Assembly (NCBI RefSeq): GCF_000372425.1
Contig: NZ_AQVD01000004.1
Span: 80,902 to 144,901, forward strand
From: Streptococcus ferus DSM 20646
GTDB taxonomy: Bacteria > Bacillota > Bacilli > Lactobacillales > Streptococcaceae
DNA: 64,000 nucleotides
Direction of reading: 5' to 3'
In this document: in pieces, positions 1 to 9,360 of the stretch
How positions within the stretch are numbered: position 1 is the first letter of the stretch
Layout of the letters: each line of letters opens with the position of its first letter
The notes under the pieces: model-generated
Told to the model about the DNA's origin: nothing
The model's input: the letters and a program-made list of their open reading frames with translations, nothing else
Database searches by the model: none
Position numbers and translations under genes: made by a program

Positions 1-1
1 A

Positions 2-259
2 GAATTGAAATATATCCTTGAAAATTCAGAAGTTAAAATCCAATTCTATGGCACAGAAGTCATTGGGGTCACAGTCCCAACAACGGTTGAGCTAGTTGTT
101 GTAGAGACGCAGCCTTCCATCAAAGGTGCGACAGTGACCGGTTCAGGGAAGCCGGCAACGCTTGAAACAGGTCTTGTTGTCCACGTTCCTGACTTTATTG
201 AAGCTGGTCAAAAGCTGATTATCAACACTGCCGAAGGAACCTATGTTTCTCGTGCCTAA
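2..259 (+). CDS. efp: Elongation factor P, C-terminal part
   Basis: The left edge of the window cuts this gene, so only about the last 85 residues are present. EF-P binds the ribosome between the P and E sites and relieves stalling at polyproline stretches. What is seen is the second and third OB-like domains, with the typical stretch [11 protein letters not shown] and the C-terminal family signature ending GTYVSRA. The reading frame is open to base 2, so there is no start codon in the window. It is followed 34 bp later by the asp23-like gene and nusB, the usual streptococcal order efp-asp23-nusB, which supports the identification. Very confident despite the truncation. Confidence 0.96.
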   Translation, partial: ELKYILENSEVKIQFYGTEVIGVTVPTTVELVVVETQPSIKGATVTGSGKPATLETGLVVHVPDFIEAGQKLIINTAEGTYVSRA

Positions 260-293
260 GTATGAATCAAGTTCGCAGAAAGGAAGCTAAACT

Positions 294-683
294 ATGACAA
301 ACCAATCAATCGGAGAAATCGTTATTTCACCTCGAGTTCTTGAAGTCATCACGGGTATTGCGACGACCAAAGTGGAAGGGGTTCATTCGCTTCATAATAA
401 AAATGTAACGGACAGTCTCAGTAAGGTGGCGCAAGGCAGAGGGGTTTATCTGCAGACAGACGAAGATGGTATTGTCAACGCAGATATTTACGTTTACCTC
501 CAGTACGGGGTCAATGCTCCTGCAGTTGCCGTTGAAATTCAAAAGGCTGTTAAGGCGGCTGTCTATGATATGGCAGAAGTTAGCCTATCCGATGTCAATG
601 TCCATATTGTCGGCATTGTTCCTGAAAAAACACCAAAACCAGATTTGAAAACATTATTCGATGAGGACTTCCTTAATGCCTAA
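294..683 (+). CDS. Asp23/Gls24 family envelope stress protein (YloU-like)
   Basis: A 129-residue protein of the Asp23/Gls24 (DUF322) family, small proteins linked to envelope stress in Firmicutes. The family features seen are the N-terminal [13 protein letters not shown] strand, the repeated VEGVHSL/VAVEIQ pattern and a C-terminal VHIVGIVPE strand. There are no membrane segments, so it is presumably cytoplasmic and held at the membrane by a partner. It has a GGAAG ribosome binding site. It lies between efp and nusB and overlaps the start of nusB by 8 bp, suggesting one transcript. The molecular role of this orthologue (B. subtilis YloU type) is not established. Confidence 0.9.
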   Translation: MTNQSIGEIVISPRVLEVITGIATTKVEGVHSLHNKNVTDSLSKVAQGRGVYLQTDEDGIVNADIYVYLQYGVNAPAVAVEIQKAVKAAVYDMAEVSLSDVNVHIVGIVPEKTPKPDLKTLFDEDFLNA

Positions 684-1098
684 TTCATTTACGGATTCAA
701 GACGTGATTTGCGAGAAAGAGCCTTTCAGGCCCTCTTTAGCTTGGAGTTTTCGGGTCAAATGCCAGCAGGTGCTCATTTTGCCTATGAATATGACAAGGA
801 TGAGGGAGAGGACTTAGACACACCACTTTTTCTTCTCAATTTAACGCAGGGCGTGATGGCACATCAGGACGAAATTGACCAGCTCATTGCGGCTAATTTA
901 AAGCCAGGCTGGACTCTGTCTCGTCTGACCTTGGTCGATAAAACCCTGCTTCGTTTGGGGCTTTATGAGATTAAGTATTACGATGAGACACCAGATCGTG
1001 TCGCCCTTAATGAAATCATTGAGATTGCGAAGAAGTACTCTGATGAAACGTCCAGCAAATTCATCAACGGACTCTTAAGTCAGTTTATCAACGAATAA
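676..1098 (+). CDS. nusB: Transcription antitermination factor NusB
   Basis: NusB with NusE (S10) binds boxA RNA and supports rRNA antitermination; a boxA-like leader lies at the right end of this window. The protein shows the N-terminal [14 protein letters not shown] helix and the C-terminal part with [14 protein letters not shown] followed by FINGLLS, both typical of NusB. I chose ATG 676 over the in-frame ATG at 661 because GAGG at 663-666 sits about 9 bp upstream of 676 and the resulting start matches known streptococcal NusB. That gives 140 residues, the normal family length. It overlaps the asp23-like gene by 8 bp and is followed by a strong hairpin. Confidence 0.95.
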   Translation: MPNSFTDSRRDLRERAFQALFSLEFSGQMPAGAHFAYEYDKDEGEDLDTPLFLLNLTQGVMAHQDEIDQLIAANLKPGWTLSRLTLVDKTLLRLGLYEIKYYDETPDRVALNEIIEIAKKYSDETSSKFINGLLSQFINE

Positions 1099-1102
1099 AA
1101 CC

Positions 1103-1130
1103 AAAAAGCTCTCCTTTAGGAGAGCTTTTT
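1103..1130. terminator. Bidirectional terminator between nusB and scrR
   Basis: A 13-bp stem (AAAAAGCTCTCCT with AGGAGAGCTTTTT) with a minimal TT loop ends in a T run on both strands. It serves nusB on the plus strand. For scrR on the minus strand it overlaps the stop codon. Confidence 0.9.
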
Positions 1131-2091
1131 AAATGCTTTGCCCCGGAAGCAAAGATACGGGTAAAATATAATTGGCTTCAATCTCTTGTCCGTCAATTTT
1201 TTTCAGAAGCACATCAACAAGCAGCTGAGCGATTTCTTTGATGGGCTGTTTGACACTGCTGAGGAAAGGATAGTAATTTTCAATGAAATGCGTTCCATCG
1301 TAGCCGATAAGTTTTAAATCCTGAGGAATCTTGTGTCCTAGTCCTTCAGCGATATTCTTAGTCAGGATAGCAGTCATATCATCCGATAAGAAAATGCCAT
1401 CTGGTTTTTGACTTTTAAGGATGGCTTTAATTTCCATCTCTTTACGAATAGCAGACAGGTTGCTTGGAACATGAAAGACACGAGCTTCTGGGAAAATTTC
1501 GGAGAAGCCCAGTTTTCTTAAACCGGTTGGCGAGTTTGAGTTGTCATTTCCTGTTATCATGAGAGGACGCCGACAGCCTGCTTTTTGCAAGCAGCTAGCG
1601 GCCAGTTTTCCCCCAGCCAGATTATCTGATGAAATAACTGGAATGTTTGGAGCTAGGTTACGGTCAAAAGCGATAATAGGGGCTTCAACCTTATCATAGT
1701 CATCAATGCCGAGATTATGACTGGAGGAGATAATGCCGTCCACCTGATTGGCTTCCAGCATCTCTAGGTATTCTCTTTCCTTCTCTGGATCATTTTGACT
1801 GTTGCAGATAATCACCTTATACCCTTCTTTAAAGAGCTCTGTTTCGAGGTGTTCAATCAGTTCAGCGAAGAAAATATGACTAATATTAGGAAAAATCAGG
1901 CCAATGAGTTTAGCAGACTTTCCCTGTAAACTTCGGGCAAGGTTATTGGGTTTATAGCCCAAAGCCTTCATAGCCTCATTGACCTTGGAGATTGTCTTGC
2001 TAGAGAGATAGCCTTTATTATTGATAACTCTGGAGACTGTAGTCGGACTGACTCCAGCTGCTTTGGCAACATCTGTTAATTTTGTAACCAT
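1129..2091 (-). CDS. scrR: LacI-family sucrose operon repressor ScrR
   Basis: A 320-residue LacI/GalR regulator. Residues 1-50 form the HTH and hinge (LTDVAKAAGVSPTTVSRVIN, then the LARSLQGKSAKLIG hinge), followed by a periplasmic-binding-protein-like effector domain. In S. mutans ScrR represses scrA and scrB and responds to sucrose-derived sugar phosphate. Its start lies one base after the scrB stop, and I see no convincing Shine-Dalgarno sequence, so translation is probably coupled to scrB. Likely binding sites are the 13-15 bp palindromes in both scr promoters. Function is inferred from sequence and from its place in the scr locus. Confidence 0.93.
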   Translation of the reverse strand: MVTKLTDVAKAAGVSPTTVSRVINNKGYLSSKTISKVNEAMKALGYKPNNLARSLQGKSAKLIGLIFPNISHIFFAELIEHLETELFKEGYKVIICNSQNDPEKEREYLEMLEANQVDGIISSSHNLGIDDYDKVEAPIIAFDRNLAPNIPVISSDNLAGGKLAASCLQKAGCRRPLMITGNDNSNSPTGLRKLGFSEIFPEARVFHVPSNLSAIRKEMEIKAILKSQKPDGIFLSDDMTAILTKNIAEGLGHKIPQDLKLIGYDGTHFIENYYPFLSSVKQPIKEIAQLLVDVLLKKIDGQEIEANYILPVSLLPGQSI

Positions 2092-2092
2092 A

Positions 2093-3532
2093 CTAATCTG
2101 TTAATTCAAAATAGTTCCCCTCGACCTGACCAGACACAAGGTGAATACCATTTTGTCCTTTCTTAGGAAAGACACGGCTGGTAAAGACGGCCTCTCCTTT
2201 ATTGATAAAGATTTCGACAATGGATTTGTCTACAAAGATATTAATGCTTGTTTTCTGTTGAGGAATCTGACAGCTGCGCTGATTGCCGTAGTCTAGTGCA
2301 TACTGTTCTCCTGCTTTGGAGCGATCTAAGGTAACTTTACCTTGCTTAGTATCGATCGTCAGTGAGAGTCCGTTCCCGTCTTCATCGGCAAATAGAAGCA
2401 GTTCTGCCGTGCTGTCAGCTTCAACCTTTAATTCTAGCTCATAGGTATTTTCAGTGTGTTTTTTGTCAGTAAAAGCTTCTGGTTCAGAACGTAGTTCTTT
2501 TAGAGCTTGGACGGGATACTGGAGGAGTTTTCCGTCCTTAATAGTTAATTCTTTAACAAGACTCATGGCGCCTTGGTAATCAAAGATATCGGTAGGGTAG
2601 TCGATGTCGGGAAGGCCAATCCATGATACGCATAAGGCACGTCCGTCGGGAGCGTTGAAGGCTTGTGTTGCATAACATTCAAAACCAAAATCAAGATTAT
2701 GGATTTCTGATGGCTGAATCAGCTCGGCTTTTTCTGTGTCAAACGCTTGACATATTTTGTAGGTGTTGGGATAAATATTTTGATAGTCTAATTCAGCTTT
2801 ATCAAGCCCCTGAGGACTGTAGAGAAGGACAGGGCGGCCATCCACAAAAACGAGGTTGGGGCACTCAATCATGTATTCAGACCCAGTGCCACCAAAGTCA
2901 AGATTGCCAACAAAAACCCAGTTCTTAATATCGTTGTTAACAGCTTTATAAAGTTTGATGAAGCCCTGTTTTTCAAGGTTCTGAGCGCCGATAATCGCAA
3001 AAAACTGCCCTTGATAGTCAAAAATTTGAGGATCACGAAAGTGTTCCGTCACATCGCTTGGTTGTTGGATAAGAACCTGATCAAACTTTTCAATGTGGCC
3101 TTCTTTGTCCATGAAAGCACCGACTTGTAAAGGATCACGAATCCAATTGTCGTCGCGGACATTGCCTGTATAGAATAGAAACAGCTTTCCGTCGATCTCA
3201 TAGGCACTTCCGGAATAAGCTCCATGGCTGTCGTGAGGATTATCGGGATATAGGATGGTTCCAGTTTCTCTGAAATGCACGAGATCATCACTTTCGGTGT
3301 GTACCCAGGATTTGAGACCGTGCCCTGCTCCAAAAGGCCAATTTTGATAGAATAACTGAAATTTTCCATTGAAATAGGAGAAGCCATTAGGGTCGTTTAG
3401 CAATCCTGTTTGAGGCTCAATATGATAGGTGGTGTGCCAAGGAGACTTGGCAACATTTTCTTGAATGGTTTTGATTTCTTCTGCTGACCAGTCCTCATAG
3501 GCTCGGTAGCGAATTTCTTTAGCAATAGCCAT
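2093..3532 (-). CDS. scrB: Sucrose-6-phosphate hydrolase (GH32 invertase)
   Basis: Cleaves sucrose-6-phosphate delivered by ScrA into glucose-6-phosphate and fructose. GH32 signatures are visible: the nucleophile motif TGLLNDPNG near residue 40, the HFRDPQIF transition-state motif, and ECPNLVF containing the acid/base Glu. A C-terminal beta-sandwich ends with FVDKSIVEIFINKGEAVFTSR. I place the start at ATG 3532: an AAGGAGG site sits 9 bp upstream, whereas ATG 3541 directly abuts that site. The result is 479 residues, the usual length. It is first in a scrB-scrR operon diverging from scrA, with an operator-like palindrome inside its promoter. Confidence 0.95.
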   Translation of the reverse strand: MAIAKEIRYRAYEDWSAEEIKTIQENVAKSPWHTTYHIEPQTGLLNDPNGFSYFNGKFQLFYQNWPFGAGHGLKSWVHTESDDLVHFRETGTILYPDNPHDSHGAYSGSAYEIDGKLFLFYTGNVRDDNWIRDPLQVGAFMDKEGHIEKFDQVLIQQPSDVTEHFRDPQIFDYQGQFFAIIGAQNLEKQGFIKLYKAVNNDIKNWVFVGNLDFGGTGSEYMIECPNLVFVDGRPVLLYSPQGLDKAELDYQNIYPNTYKICQAFDTEKAELIQPSEIHNLDFGFECYATQAFNAPDGRALCVSWIGLPDIDYPTDIFDYQGAMSLVKELTIKDGKLLQYPVQALKELRSEPEAFTDKKHTENTYELELKVEADSTAELLLFADEDGNGLSLTIDTKQGKVTLDRSKAGEQYALDYGNQRSCQIPQQKTSINIFVDKSIVEIFINKGEAVFTSRVFPKKGQNGIHLVSGQVEGNYFELTD

Positions 3533-3571
3533 GCTTTGCATCCTCCTTATAGTATTGAAGCTTTTAGTTAT

Positions 3572-3600
3572 ATAGTAAACGTTTTCCTGATAAAAATCAA
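3572..3600 (-). promoter_or_regulatory. scrB promoter with ScrR-type operator
   Basis: On the minus strand TTGATT (3600-3595) and TACTAT (3577-3572) are separated by exactly 17 bp. Between them lies AGGAAAACGTTTACT (3588-3574), a LacI-family half-palindrome centred on CG. A repressor bound there would block RNA polymerase. Assignment to ScrR rather than CcpA is inference from location. Confidence 0.75.
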
Positions 3601-3638
3601 TCGTTGACTGTGAAAAAGAATATTTTTGTGTAAAACGG

Positions 3639-3695
3639 TTGACATATTTTTGATTCATGCTAAAATAGAGAAGTAAAGAAAGTGAAACGCTTTCA
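3639..3695 (+). promoter_or_regulatory. scrA promoter with downstream ScrR/CcpA-type operator
   Basis: TTGACA (3639-3644) and TAAAAT (3661-3666) are 16 bp apart. The palindrome TGAAACGCTTTCA lies at 3683-3695, just downstream of the expected transcription start, a classic roadblock position. It resembles the scrB operator and a cre half-site, so ScrR and possibly CcpA may act here. Confidence 0.78.
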
Positions 3696-3724
3696 AAAAG
3701 AAAAATTTAAGGAGTATTTTGCAA

Positions 3725-5623
3725 ATGGATAACAAGCAGATTGCAAAAGAGGTCATCGAAGCCTTAGGCGGACGTGATAATGTTCGTAGTGTCGCTCACT
3801 GTGCTACTCGTCTTCGCGTGATGGTGGTTGATGAAGCTAAAATTGACAAGGAGAGGGCTGAAAACATTGATAAAGTTAAAGGAGCCTTCTTTAACTCAGG
3901 TCAGTATCAGATTATCTTTGGTACAGGTACTGTCAACAAGATTTATGATGAAGTTGTTGATTTAGGTTTGCCGACCTCATCGACAGGTGAACAAAAGCAA
4001 GAGGCGGCTGCTCAAGGCAACTGGTTCCAACGGATGTCTCGGACATTTGGTGACGTTTTCGTTCCGATTATTCCTGTTTTGGTAGCAACCGGACTCTTTA
4101 TGGGACTCCGCGGTCTTCTGACCAATGATACCTTTTTAGGATTTTTCGGTGCCAGCTCTAAAGATATCAATGCCAATTTCATCCTTTACACACAAGTATT
4201 AACGGATACAGCTTTTGCTTTCTTACCAGCTTTGATTGCATGGTCATCCTTTAAAGTATTTGGGGGCAACCCAGTTCTTGGTATTGTCCTTGGATTGATG
4301 ATGGTTAATCCAGCCCTTCCAAATGCTTATGCAGTAGCTAGCGGTGATGCCAAAGCACTTACTTTCTTTGGTTTTATTCCTGTAGTAGGATATCAAGGAA
4401 CTGTTTTACCAGCCTTCTTCGTTGGTATGATTGGTGCCAGATTGGAAAACTGGCTGCATAAACGTGTGCCAGAAGCACTGGATTTGCTGATTACACCTTT
4501 CTTAACATTCCTTGTGATGAGTATTTTGGGGCTCTTCGCTATTGGACCTGTCTTCCACTCAGTTGAAACGGTCGTACTTGCTGCAACAGAATGGATTCTT
4601 GCTTTGCCATTTGGTATTGCAGGTATCATTATCGGCGGTCTGCAACAAGTTATTGTTGTTACCGGAGTTCACCACATCTTTAATTTCCTTGAAACTCAGC
4701 TTTTAGCTGAAACAAAGGCGAATCCATTTAACCCACTTCTTTCTGCGGCTACTGCTGGTCAGGTCGGTGCCGTTCTTGCCGTAGCTGTTAAAACAAAGAG
4801 TGCCAAACTTAAAGCTCTTGCTTATCCATCTGCACTTTCTGCGGCTCTTGGGATTACAGAACCGGCTATCTTCGGGGTTAACCTTCGTTATGGAAAACCA
4901 TTTGTTATGGGGCTTGTCGGTGGTTCAGCTGGTGGATTCATCGCAGCTCTTGTAGGGCTTAAGGCGACAGGGATGTCTGTAACGGTTCTTCCTGGACTTC
5001 TCCTCTTCCTTAATTCTCAAATGCCAATGTATATTGTTTCGATCACAGTAGCCTGTGCTATCGCTTTCGCTTTGACATATTACTTCGGCTATGCGGATAA
5101 GGAGGAAGACGTATCTGCAAAAAAGCCTGAAGCGCCTGCGGCAGCACCGGTAGCTGAAACTGAAACAAAATCAGAAGTTATTGCAAGCCCTCTTGACGGT
5201 GAAGCTGTAGAGCTTTCTAAGGTAAATGATCCTGTCTTTTCTAGCGAAGCTATGGGGAAAGGGATTGCTGTCAAACCTAGTGGCAATACTGTTTATTCAC
5301 CCGTTAATGGTACGGTTCAGATTGCTTTTGAAACAGGTCATGCTTACGGTCTTAAATCGGACAATGGCGCAGAAGTCCTGATCCATGTGGGAATTGATAC
5401 CGTTTCTATGAATGGAACAGGATTTGATCAAAAGGTTGCTGCTAACCAGACTGTTAAAGTCGGTGATGTTCTGGGAACCTTTGACTCTGCAAAAATTGCA
5501 GAAGCTGGTCTTGATGATACAACAATGGTCATCATCACCAATACAGCAGATTATTCAGAAGTTAAACCACTTGCTGCTGGTCAGTTGGCGCATGGGGCAG
5601 ACCTTTTGGAACTGAACAAATAA
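3725..5623 (+). CDS. scrA: Sucrose-specific PTS enzyme IIBCA
   Basis: A 632-residue permease that imports sucrose and phosphorylates it at C6. Domain order is EIIB (about 1-85, phosphocysteine C26 in HCATRL), a polytopic EIIC (about 110-460, including the ALGITEPAIFGVNLR motif), an Ala/Pro/Glu linker, and a glucose-type EIIA (about 480-632, phospho-histidine near H554 in LIHVGIDT). ATG 3725 is preferred to the TTG at 3719 because AAGGAG ends 10 bp upstream. Divergent from scrBR, with an operator between. The tandem with ScrB and fructokinase makes sucrose the clear substrate. Confidence 0.95.
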   Translation: MDNKQIAKEVIEALGGRDNVRSVAHCATRLRVMVVDEAKIDKERAENIDKVKGAFFNSGQYQIIFGTGTVNKIYDEVVDLGLPTSSTGEQKQEAAAQGNWFQRMSRTFGDVFVPIIPVLVATGLFMGLRGLLTNDTFLGFFGASSKDINANFILYTQVLTDTAFAFLPALIAWSSFKVFGGNPVLGIVLGLMMVNPALPNAYAVASGDAKALTFFGFIPVVGYQGTVLPAFFVGMIGARLENWLHKRVPEALDLLITPFLTFLVMSILGLFAIGPVFHSVETVVLAATEWILALPFGIAGIIIGGLQQVIVVTGVHHIFNFLETQLLAETKANPFNPLLSAATAGQVGAVLAVAVKTKSAKLKALAYPSALSAALGITEPAIFGVNLRYGKPFVMGLVGGSAGGFIAALVGLKATGMSVTVLPGLLLFLNSQMPMYIVSITVACAIAFALTYYFGYADKEEDVSAKKPEAPAAAPVAETETKSEVIASPLDGEAVELSKVNDPVFSSEAMGKGIAVKPSGNTVYSPVNGTVQIAFETGHAYGLKSDNGAEVLIHVGIDTVSMNGTGFDQKVAANQTVKVGDVLGTFDSAKIAEAGLDDTTMVIITNTADYSEVKPLAAGQLAHGADLLELNK

Positions 5624-5628
5624 AGGTT

Positions 5629-5658
5629 AAGAAAGCTGAGAAAGAACTCAGCTTTCTT
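5629..5658 (+). terminator. Hairpin downstream of scrA
   Basis: AAGAAAGCTGAG pairs with CTCAGCTTTCTT (12 bp) around a 6-base loop just after the scrA stop. The following sequence is not a clean T run, so termination may be partial. Confidence 0.65.
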
Positions 5659-5714
5659 GATTTAGGTATGGCTTTGTCATGTTAAAGCCAGAAGTCAAAA
5701 AAGGCTGGATAGGA

Positions 5715-5743
5715 TTGCTTTCTGGCCTTATTTTTCTTATAAT
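5715..5743 (+). promoter_or_regulatory. scrK promoter
   Basis: TTGCTT (5715-5720) and a perfect TATAAT (5738-5743) with a 17-bp spacer, 32 bp before the scrK start. It suggests scrK is transcribed separately from scrA, with no scr-type operator obvious in it. Confidence 0.75.
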
Positions 5744-5774
5744 GTTAGTAAGATTTTAAGAGAAGGAGACGTCT

Positions 5775-6656
5775 ATGTCTAAACTGTATGGAAGTGTTGA
5801 GGCCGGCGGAACAAAGTTTGTCTGCGCGGTAGGAGATGAAAATTACCAAGTCATCGAAAAGGTTCAATTTCCAACAACAACCCCTTATGAGACCATTGAC
5901 AAAACGATAGCCTTTTTTAAACGTTTTGAGGCAGATTTGGCAGCGGTGGCGATAGGTTCTTTTGGGCCGATTGATATTGACCAAAACTCGGATACGTATG
6001 GGTTTATTACCTCTACTCCAAAACCGAACTGGGCCAATGTGGATCTGTTAGGATTATTGGCTAAGGATTTTAAAATTCCGTTCTATTTTACAACAGATGT
6101 CAATTCGTCCGCTTACGGTGAAGCCTTAGTCAGACCTCATGTCAAAAGTTTGGTTTATTACACCATTGGGACCGGTATTGGTGCTGGGGCAATCCAGAAT
6201 GGTGACTTTATTGGCGGTGCGGGGCATACAGAGGCTGGTCATGTGTATGTGGCGCCGCACCCGCGGGATACAGCAAAAGAGTTTGTCGGCGTCTGCCCAT
6301 ATCATAATGGCTGTCTTGAAGGAATGGCAGCGGGACCAAGTTTGGAGGCTAGAACGGGAGTCCGCGGCGAGTTGATTGAACAGAACTCTGAAGTGTGGGA
6401 TATTCAGGCTTACTATATTGCCCAGGCTGCTGTTCAGGCGACAGTTTTATACCGTCCGCAGGTTATCGTCTTTGGCGGCGGAGTTATGGCTCAGGAACAT
6501 ATGCTGAGACGTGTCAGAGAAAAATTCAAGGCGCTTCTCAATAACTACCTGCCTGTTCCAGATGTTACCGACTATATTGTCACACCGGCTGTTGCAGAGA
6601 ATGGTTCTGCTACTCTGGGGAACTTTGCTCTGGCCAAAAAATTGGCTGATAAGTAA
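5775..6656 (+). CDS. scrK: Fructokinase, ROK family
   Basis: A 293-residue sugar kinase that phosphorylates the fructose released by ScrB. The N-terminal phosphate loop GSVEAGGTKFVCAV and the ROK segment IGTGIGAGAIQNG, followed by GHTEAGHV and the zinc-binding Cys/His cluster (CPYHNGC), mark it as a ROK-family fructokinase. The start follows a GAAGGAG site. It has its own promoter and a strong terminator behind it. Position directly after scrA makes the role in sucrose catabolism secure. Confidence 0.93.
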   Translation: MSKLYGSVEAGGTKFVCAVGDENYQVIEKVQFPTTTPYETIDKTIAFFKRFEADLAAVAIGSFGPIDIDQNSDTYGFITSTPKPNWANVDLLGLLAKDFKIPFYFTTDVNSSAYGEALVRPHVKSLVYYTIGTGIGAGAIQNGDFIGGAGHTEAGHVYVAPHPRDTAKEFVGVCPYHNGCLEGMAAGPSLEARTGVRGELIEQNSEVWDIQAYYIAQAAVQATVLYRPQVIVFGGGVMAQEHMLRRVREKFKALLNNYLPVPDVTDYIVTPAVAENGSATLGNFALAKKLADK

Positions 6657-6658
6657 TT

Positions 6659-6688
6659 AAAACGCGAAACGAGCTGTTTCGCGTTTTT
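6659..6688 (+). terminator. scrK terminator
   Basis: AAAACGCGAAAC and GTTTCGCGTTTT form a 12-bp stem with loop GAGCT, ending in a T run. A textbook intrinsic terminator. Confidence 0.9.
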
Positions 6689-6765
6689 GGTTGCGCAGCC
6701 TTTGGTTTTTCTTGAATCAGATGAAGAGGCAGGGGAAAAGCCGCCTGTCAGACTGATTAGAAATC

Positions 6766-6794
6766 TTGAAACAGCAAGGCATTTGTGATAGAAT
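6766..6794 (+). promoter_or_regulatory. secA promoter
   Basis: TTGAAA (6766-6771) and TAGAAT (6789-6794) with a 17-bp spacer, 30 bp before secA. Confidence 0.7.
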
Positions 6795-6824
6795 AAAACG
6801 ATAACACTTTCGAGAGGAAATAGA

Positions 6825-9344
6825 ATGGCAAACATGCTACGCACTATCGTTGAAAACGATAAAGGTGAATTAAGAAAATTAGGAAAAATAGCTAAAAAAG
6901 TAGAAAGCTATGCGGACCAGATGGCAGCTCTTGAAGACCAAGAACTGCAGGCGAAGACAGTTGAATTTAAAGAGCGCTATCAGAATGGTGAGACTTTGGA
7001 TGATCTACTCCCAGAGGCTTTTGCGGTTGTCAGAGAGGCTGCTAAACGTGTCCTAGGCCTCTATCCTTACCATGTCCAAATTATGGGAGGGATTGTACTC
7101 CATCATGGTGACGTTCCTGAGATGAGAACGGGTGAAGGAAAAACCCTGACTGCCACCATGCCAGTTTACTTGAATGCCATTGCTGGTGAGGGTGTCCACG
7201 TGGTTACCGTTAACGAGTATTTGGCGACCCGTGATGCGACCGAGATGGGTGAAGTGTACAGTTGGCTAGGTCTTTCAGTTGGGATTAACTTGGCTGCCAA
7301 GTCTTCCGCCGAAAAACGTGAAGCTTACCTGTGTGACATCACTTATTCAACGAACTCAGAAATCGGCTTTGACTATCTGCGTGATAACATGGTTGTCCGT
7401 AAAGAAAATATGGTACAGCGTCCGCTGAATTTTGCTCTTGTGGATGAGGTTGACTCTGTTTTGATTGATGAAGCCAGAACACCGCTGATTGTTTCAGGTC
7501 CTGTCAGCTCAGAAACCAATCAGCTGTATTTCCGAGCGGACTCTTTTGTGAAGACGCTGACCAAGGATGATTATGCGATTGATGCCCCAACCAAAACGAT
7601 TGGTCTGAATGATTCTGGGATCGATAAGGCTGAGGAATTTTTCCGTCTTGAAAATCTTTATGATATTGAAAATGTAGCCCTGACCCATTATATTGACAAC
7701 GCACTTCGCGCCAATTATATCATGCTGCTTGATATTGACTACGTGGTCAGTGATGAGCAGGAAATCCTGATTGTTGACCAGTTTACAGGTCGGACCATGG
7801 AAGGCCGCCGTTTCTCAGACGGTCTGCATCAGGCTATTGAAGCTAAAGAAGGGGTTCCGATTCAAGAGGAATCTAAAACCAGCGCCTCTATTACCTACCA
7901 AAATATGTTCCGTATGTATAAGAAATTGGCAGGTATGACAGGGACAGCGAAAACAGAAGAAGAAGAATTCCGTGAAATTTACAATATGCGGATTATTCCG
8001 ATTCCAACCAATCGTCCGGTTATTCGTATTGATAATCAGGACTTGCTTTATCCAACATTGGAAGCTAAGTTCAATGCTGTGATTGAGGATGTTAAGGAAC
8101 GTTATGAAAAGGGGCAGCCGGTCTTGGTTGGTACTGTTGCCGTTGAGACGTCTGACTTAATCTCTAAAAAACTGGTTGAAGCAGGAGTTCCCCACGAAGT
8201 GCTCAATGCTAAAAATCACTTTAAGGAAGCGCAGATTATCATGAATGCGGGTCAGCGTGGAGCGGTCACAATCGCTACCAATATGGCTGGGCGTGGAACT
8301 GATATTAAGCTCGGTGAAGGTGTGCGTGAGCTGGGAGGGCTCTGTGTTATCGGGACAGAACGACACGAAAGTCGCCGGATTGATAACCAGCTTCGCGGAC
8401 GGTCTGGACGTCAGGGAGACCCCGGGGAGTCACAATTTTACCTTTCTCTTGAAGATGAACTCATGCGCCGTTTTGGTTCTGACCGTATCAAGGCTATTCT
8501 TGATCGCTTTATTGAAGAAGACAGCGATGTCGTGATTAAATCACGGATGCTGACCAATCAGGTGGAGTCAGCTCAGAAACGTGTCGAAGGAAATAACTAC
8601 GATACGCGGAAGCAGGTTCTGCAATATGATGATGTGATGCGTGAGCAGCGTGAAATTATTTACGCCCAGCGCTATGACGTGATTACAGCAGAGCGGGACT
8701 TAGGTCCTGAAATCAAAGCGATGATTCAACGGACGATTGACCGTGCGGTGGATTCTCATAGCCGTCTGCCTCAGGAAGAGGGTCAGGAAGGGATTTTGAA
8801 CTTTGCTCGAACCAATATTTTGCCAGAAGATGCTATCAGTCTGTCAGATCTTGAAGGGCTCAAAACCCAAGAGCTTAAAGATTTGCTCTATGATAAGGCG
8901 TTGAAAATCTATGACCGTCAAATTGCTAAGCTTCGTGATCAGGAAGCGGTTATCGAGTTCCAGAAGGTTCTGATCTTGATGGTGGTTGACAACCAGTGGA
9001 CAGACCATATTGATGCTTTGGATCAATTGCGCAGTGCGGTAGGTCTTCGAGGCTATGCTCAAAATAATCCTGTTGTGGAATACCAGTCTGAAGGTTTCCG
9101 AATGTTCCAAGATATGATTGGAGCGATTGAATTTGATGTGACGCGGACCATGATGAAAGCGCAGATTCATGAGCAGGAACGTGAAAGAGAAGCCGACTTT
9201 GCGACAACAGCTTCTGAGAAGAATATATCGGCTCAGACTATCTCAGGCGATAGTGATTTTAAGGGTGTCGGCAGAAATGATAAATGCCCGTGCGGTTCTG
9301 GTAAGAAATTCAAGAACTGCCACGGCCGCAAACAATTTAAATAA
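6825..9344 (+). CDS. secA: Preprotein translocase ATPase SecA
   Basis: An 839-residue motor that pushes unfolded preproteins through SecYEG. The DEAD-type NBD1 has Walker A ([11 protein letters not shown], near residue 105) and the [13 protein letters not shown] motif. The preprotein crosslinking domain, NBD2 ([23 protein letters not shown]) and the scaffold follow. The C-terminus carries the SEC-C zinc motif [14 protein letters not shown]. Length is normal for a streptococcal SecA. An AGAGGA site precedes ATG 6825. It stands alone behind its own promoter, 16 bp upstream of the DAHP synthase pair, which may be co-transcribed. Confidence 0.98.
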   Translation: MANMLRTIVENDKGELRKLGKIAKKVESYADQMAALEDQELQAKTVEFKERYQNGETLDDLLPEAFAVVREAAKRVLGLYPYHVQIMGGIVLHHGDVPEMRTGEGKTLTATMPVYLNAIAGEGVHVVTVNEYLATRDATEMGEVYSWLGLSVGINLAAKSSAEKREAYLCDITYSTNSEIGFDYLRDNMVVRKENMVQRPLNFALVDEVDSVLIDEARTPLIVSGPVSSETNQLYFRADSFVKTLTKDDYAIDAPTKTIGLNDSGIDKAEEFFRLENLYDIENVALTHYIDNALRANYIMLLDIDYVVSDEQEILIVDQFTGRTMEGRRFSDGLHQAIEAKEGVPIQEESKTSASITYQNMFRMYKKLAGMTGTAKTEEEEFREIYNMRIIPIPTNRPVIRIDNQDLLYPTLEAKFNAVIEDVKERYEKGQPVLVGTVAVETSDLISKKLVEAGVPHEVLNAKNHFKEAQIIMNAGQRGAVTIATNMAGRGTDIKLGEGVRELGGLCVIGTERHESRRIDNQLRGRSGRQGDPGESQFYLSLEDELMRRFGSDRIKAILDRFIEEDSDVVIKSRMLTNQVESAQKRVEGNNYDTRKQVLQYDDVMREQREIIYAQRYDVITAERDLGPEIKAMIQRTIDRAVDSHSRLPQEEGQEGILNFARTNILPEDAISLSDLEGLKTQELKDLLYDKALKIYDRQIAKLRDQEAVIEFQKVLILMVVDNQWTDHIDALDQLRSAVGLRGYAQNNPVVEYQSEGFRMFQDMIGAIEFDVTRTMMKAQIHEQEREREADFATTASEKNISAQTISGDSDFKGVGRNDKCPCGSGKKFKNCHGRKQFK

Positions 9345-9360
9345 ATAGTTAGGATAGAAA

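Noticed and set aside
5641..5735. Second hairpin between scrA and scrK
   Set aside because: GCCAGAAG and CTTTCTGGC can pair but with a long loop overlapping the scrK promoter; support is too weak for a terminator call.
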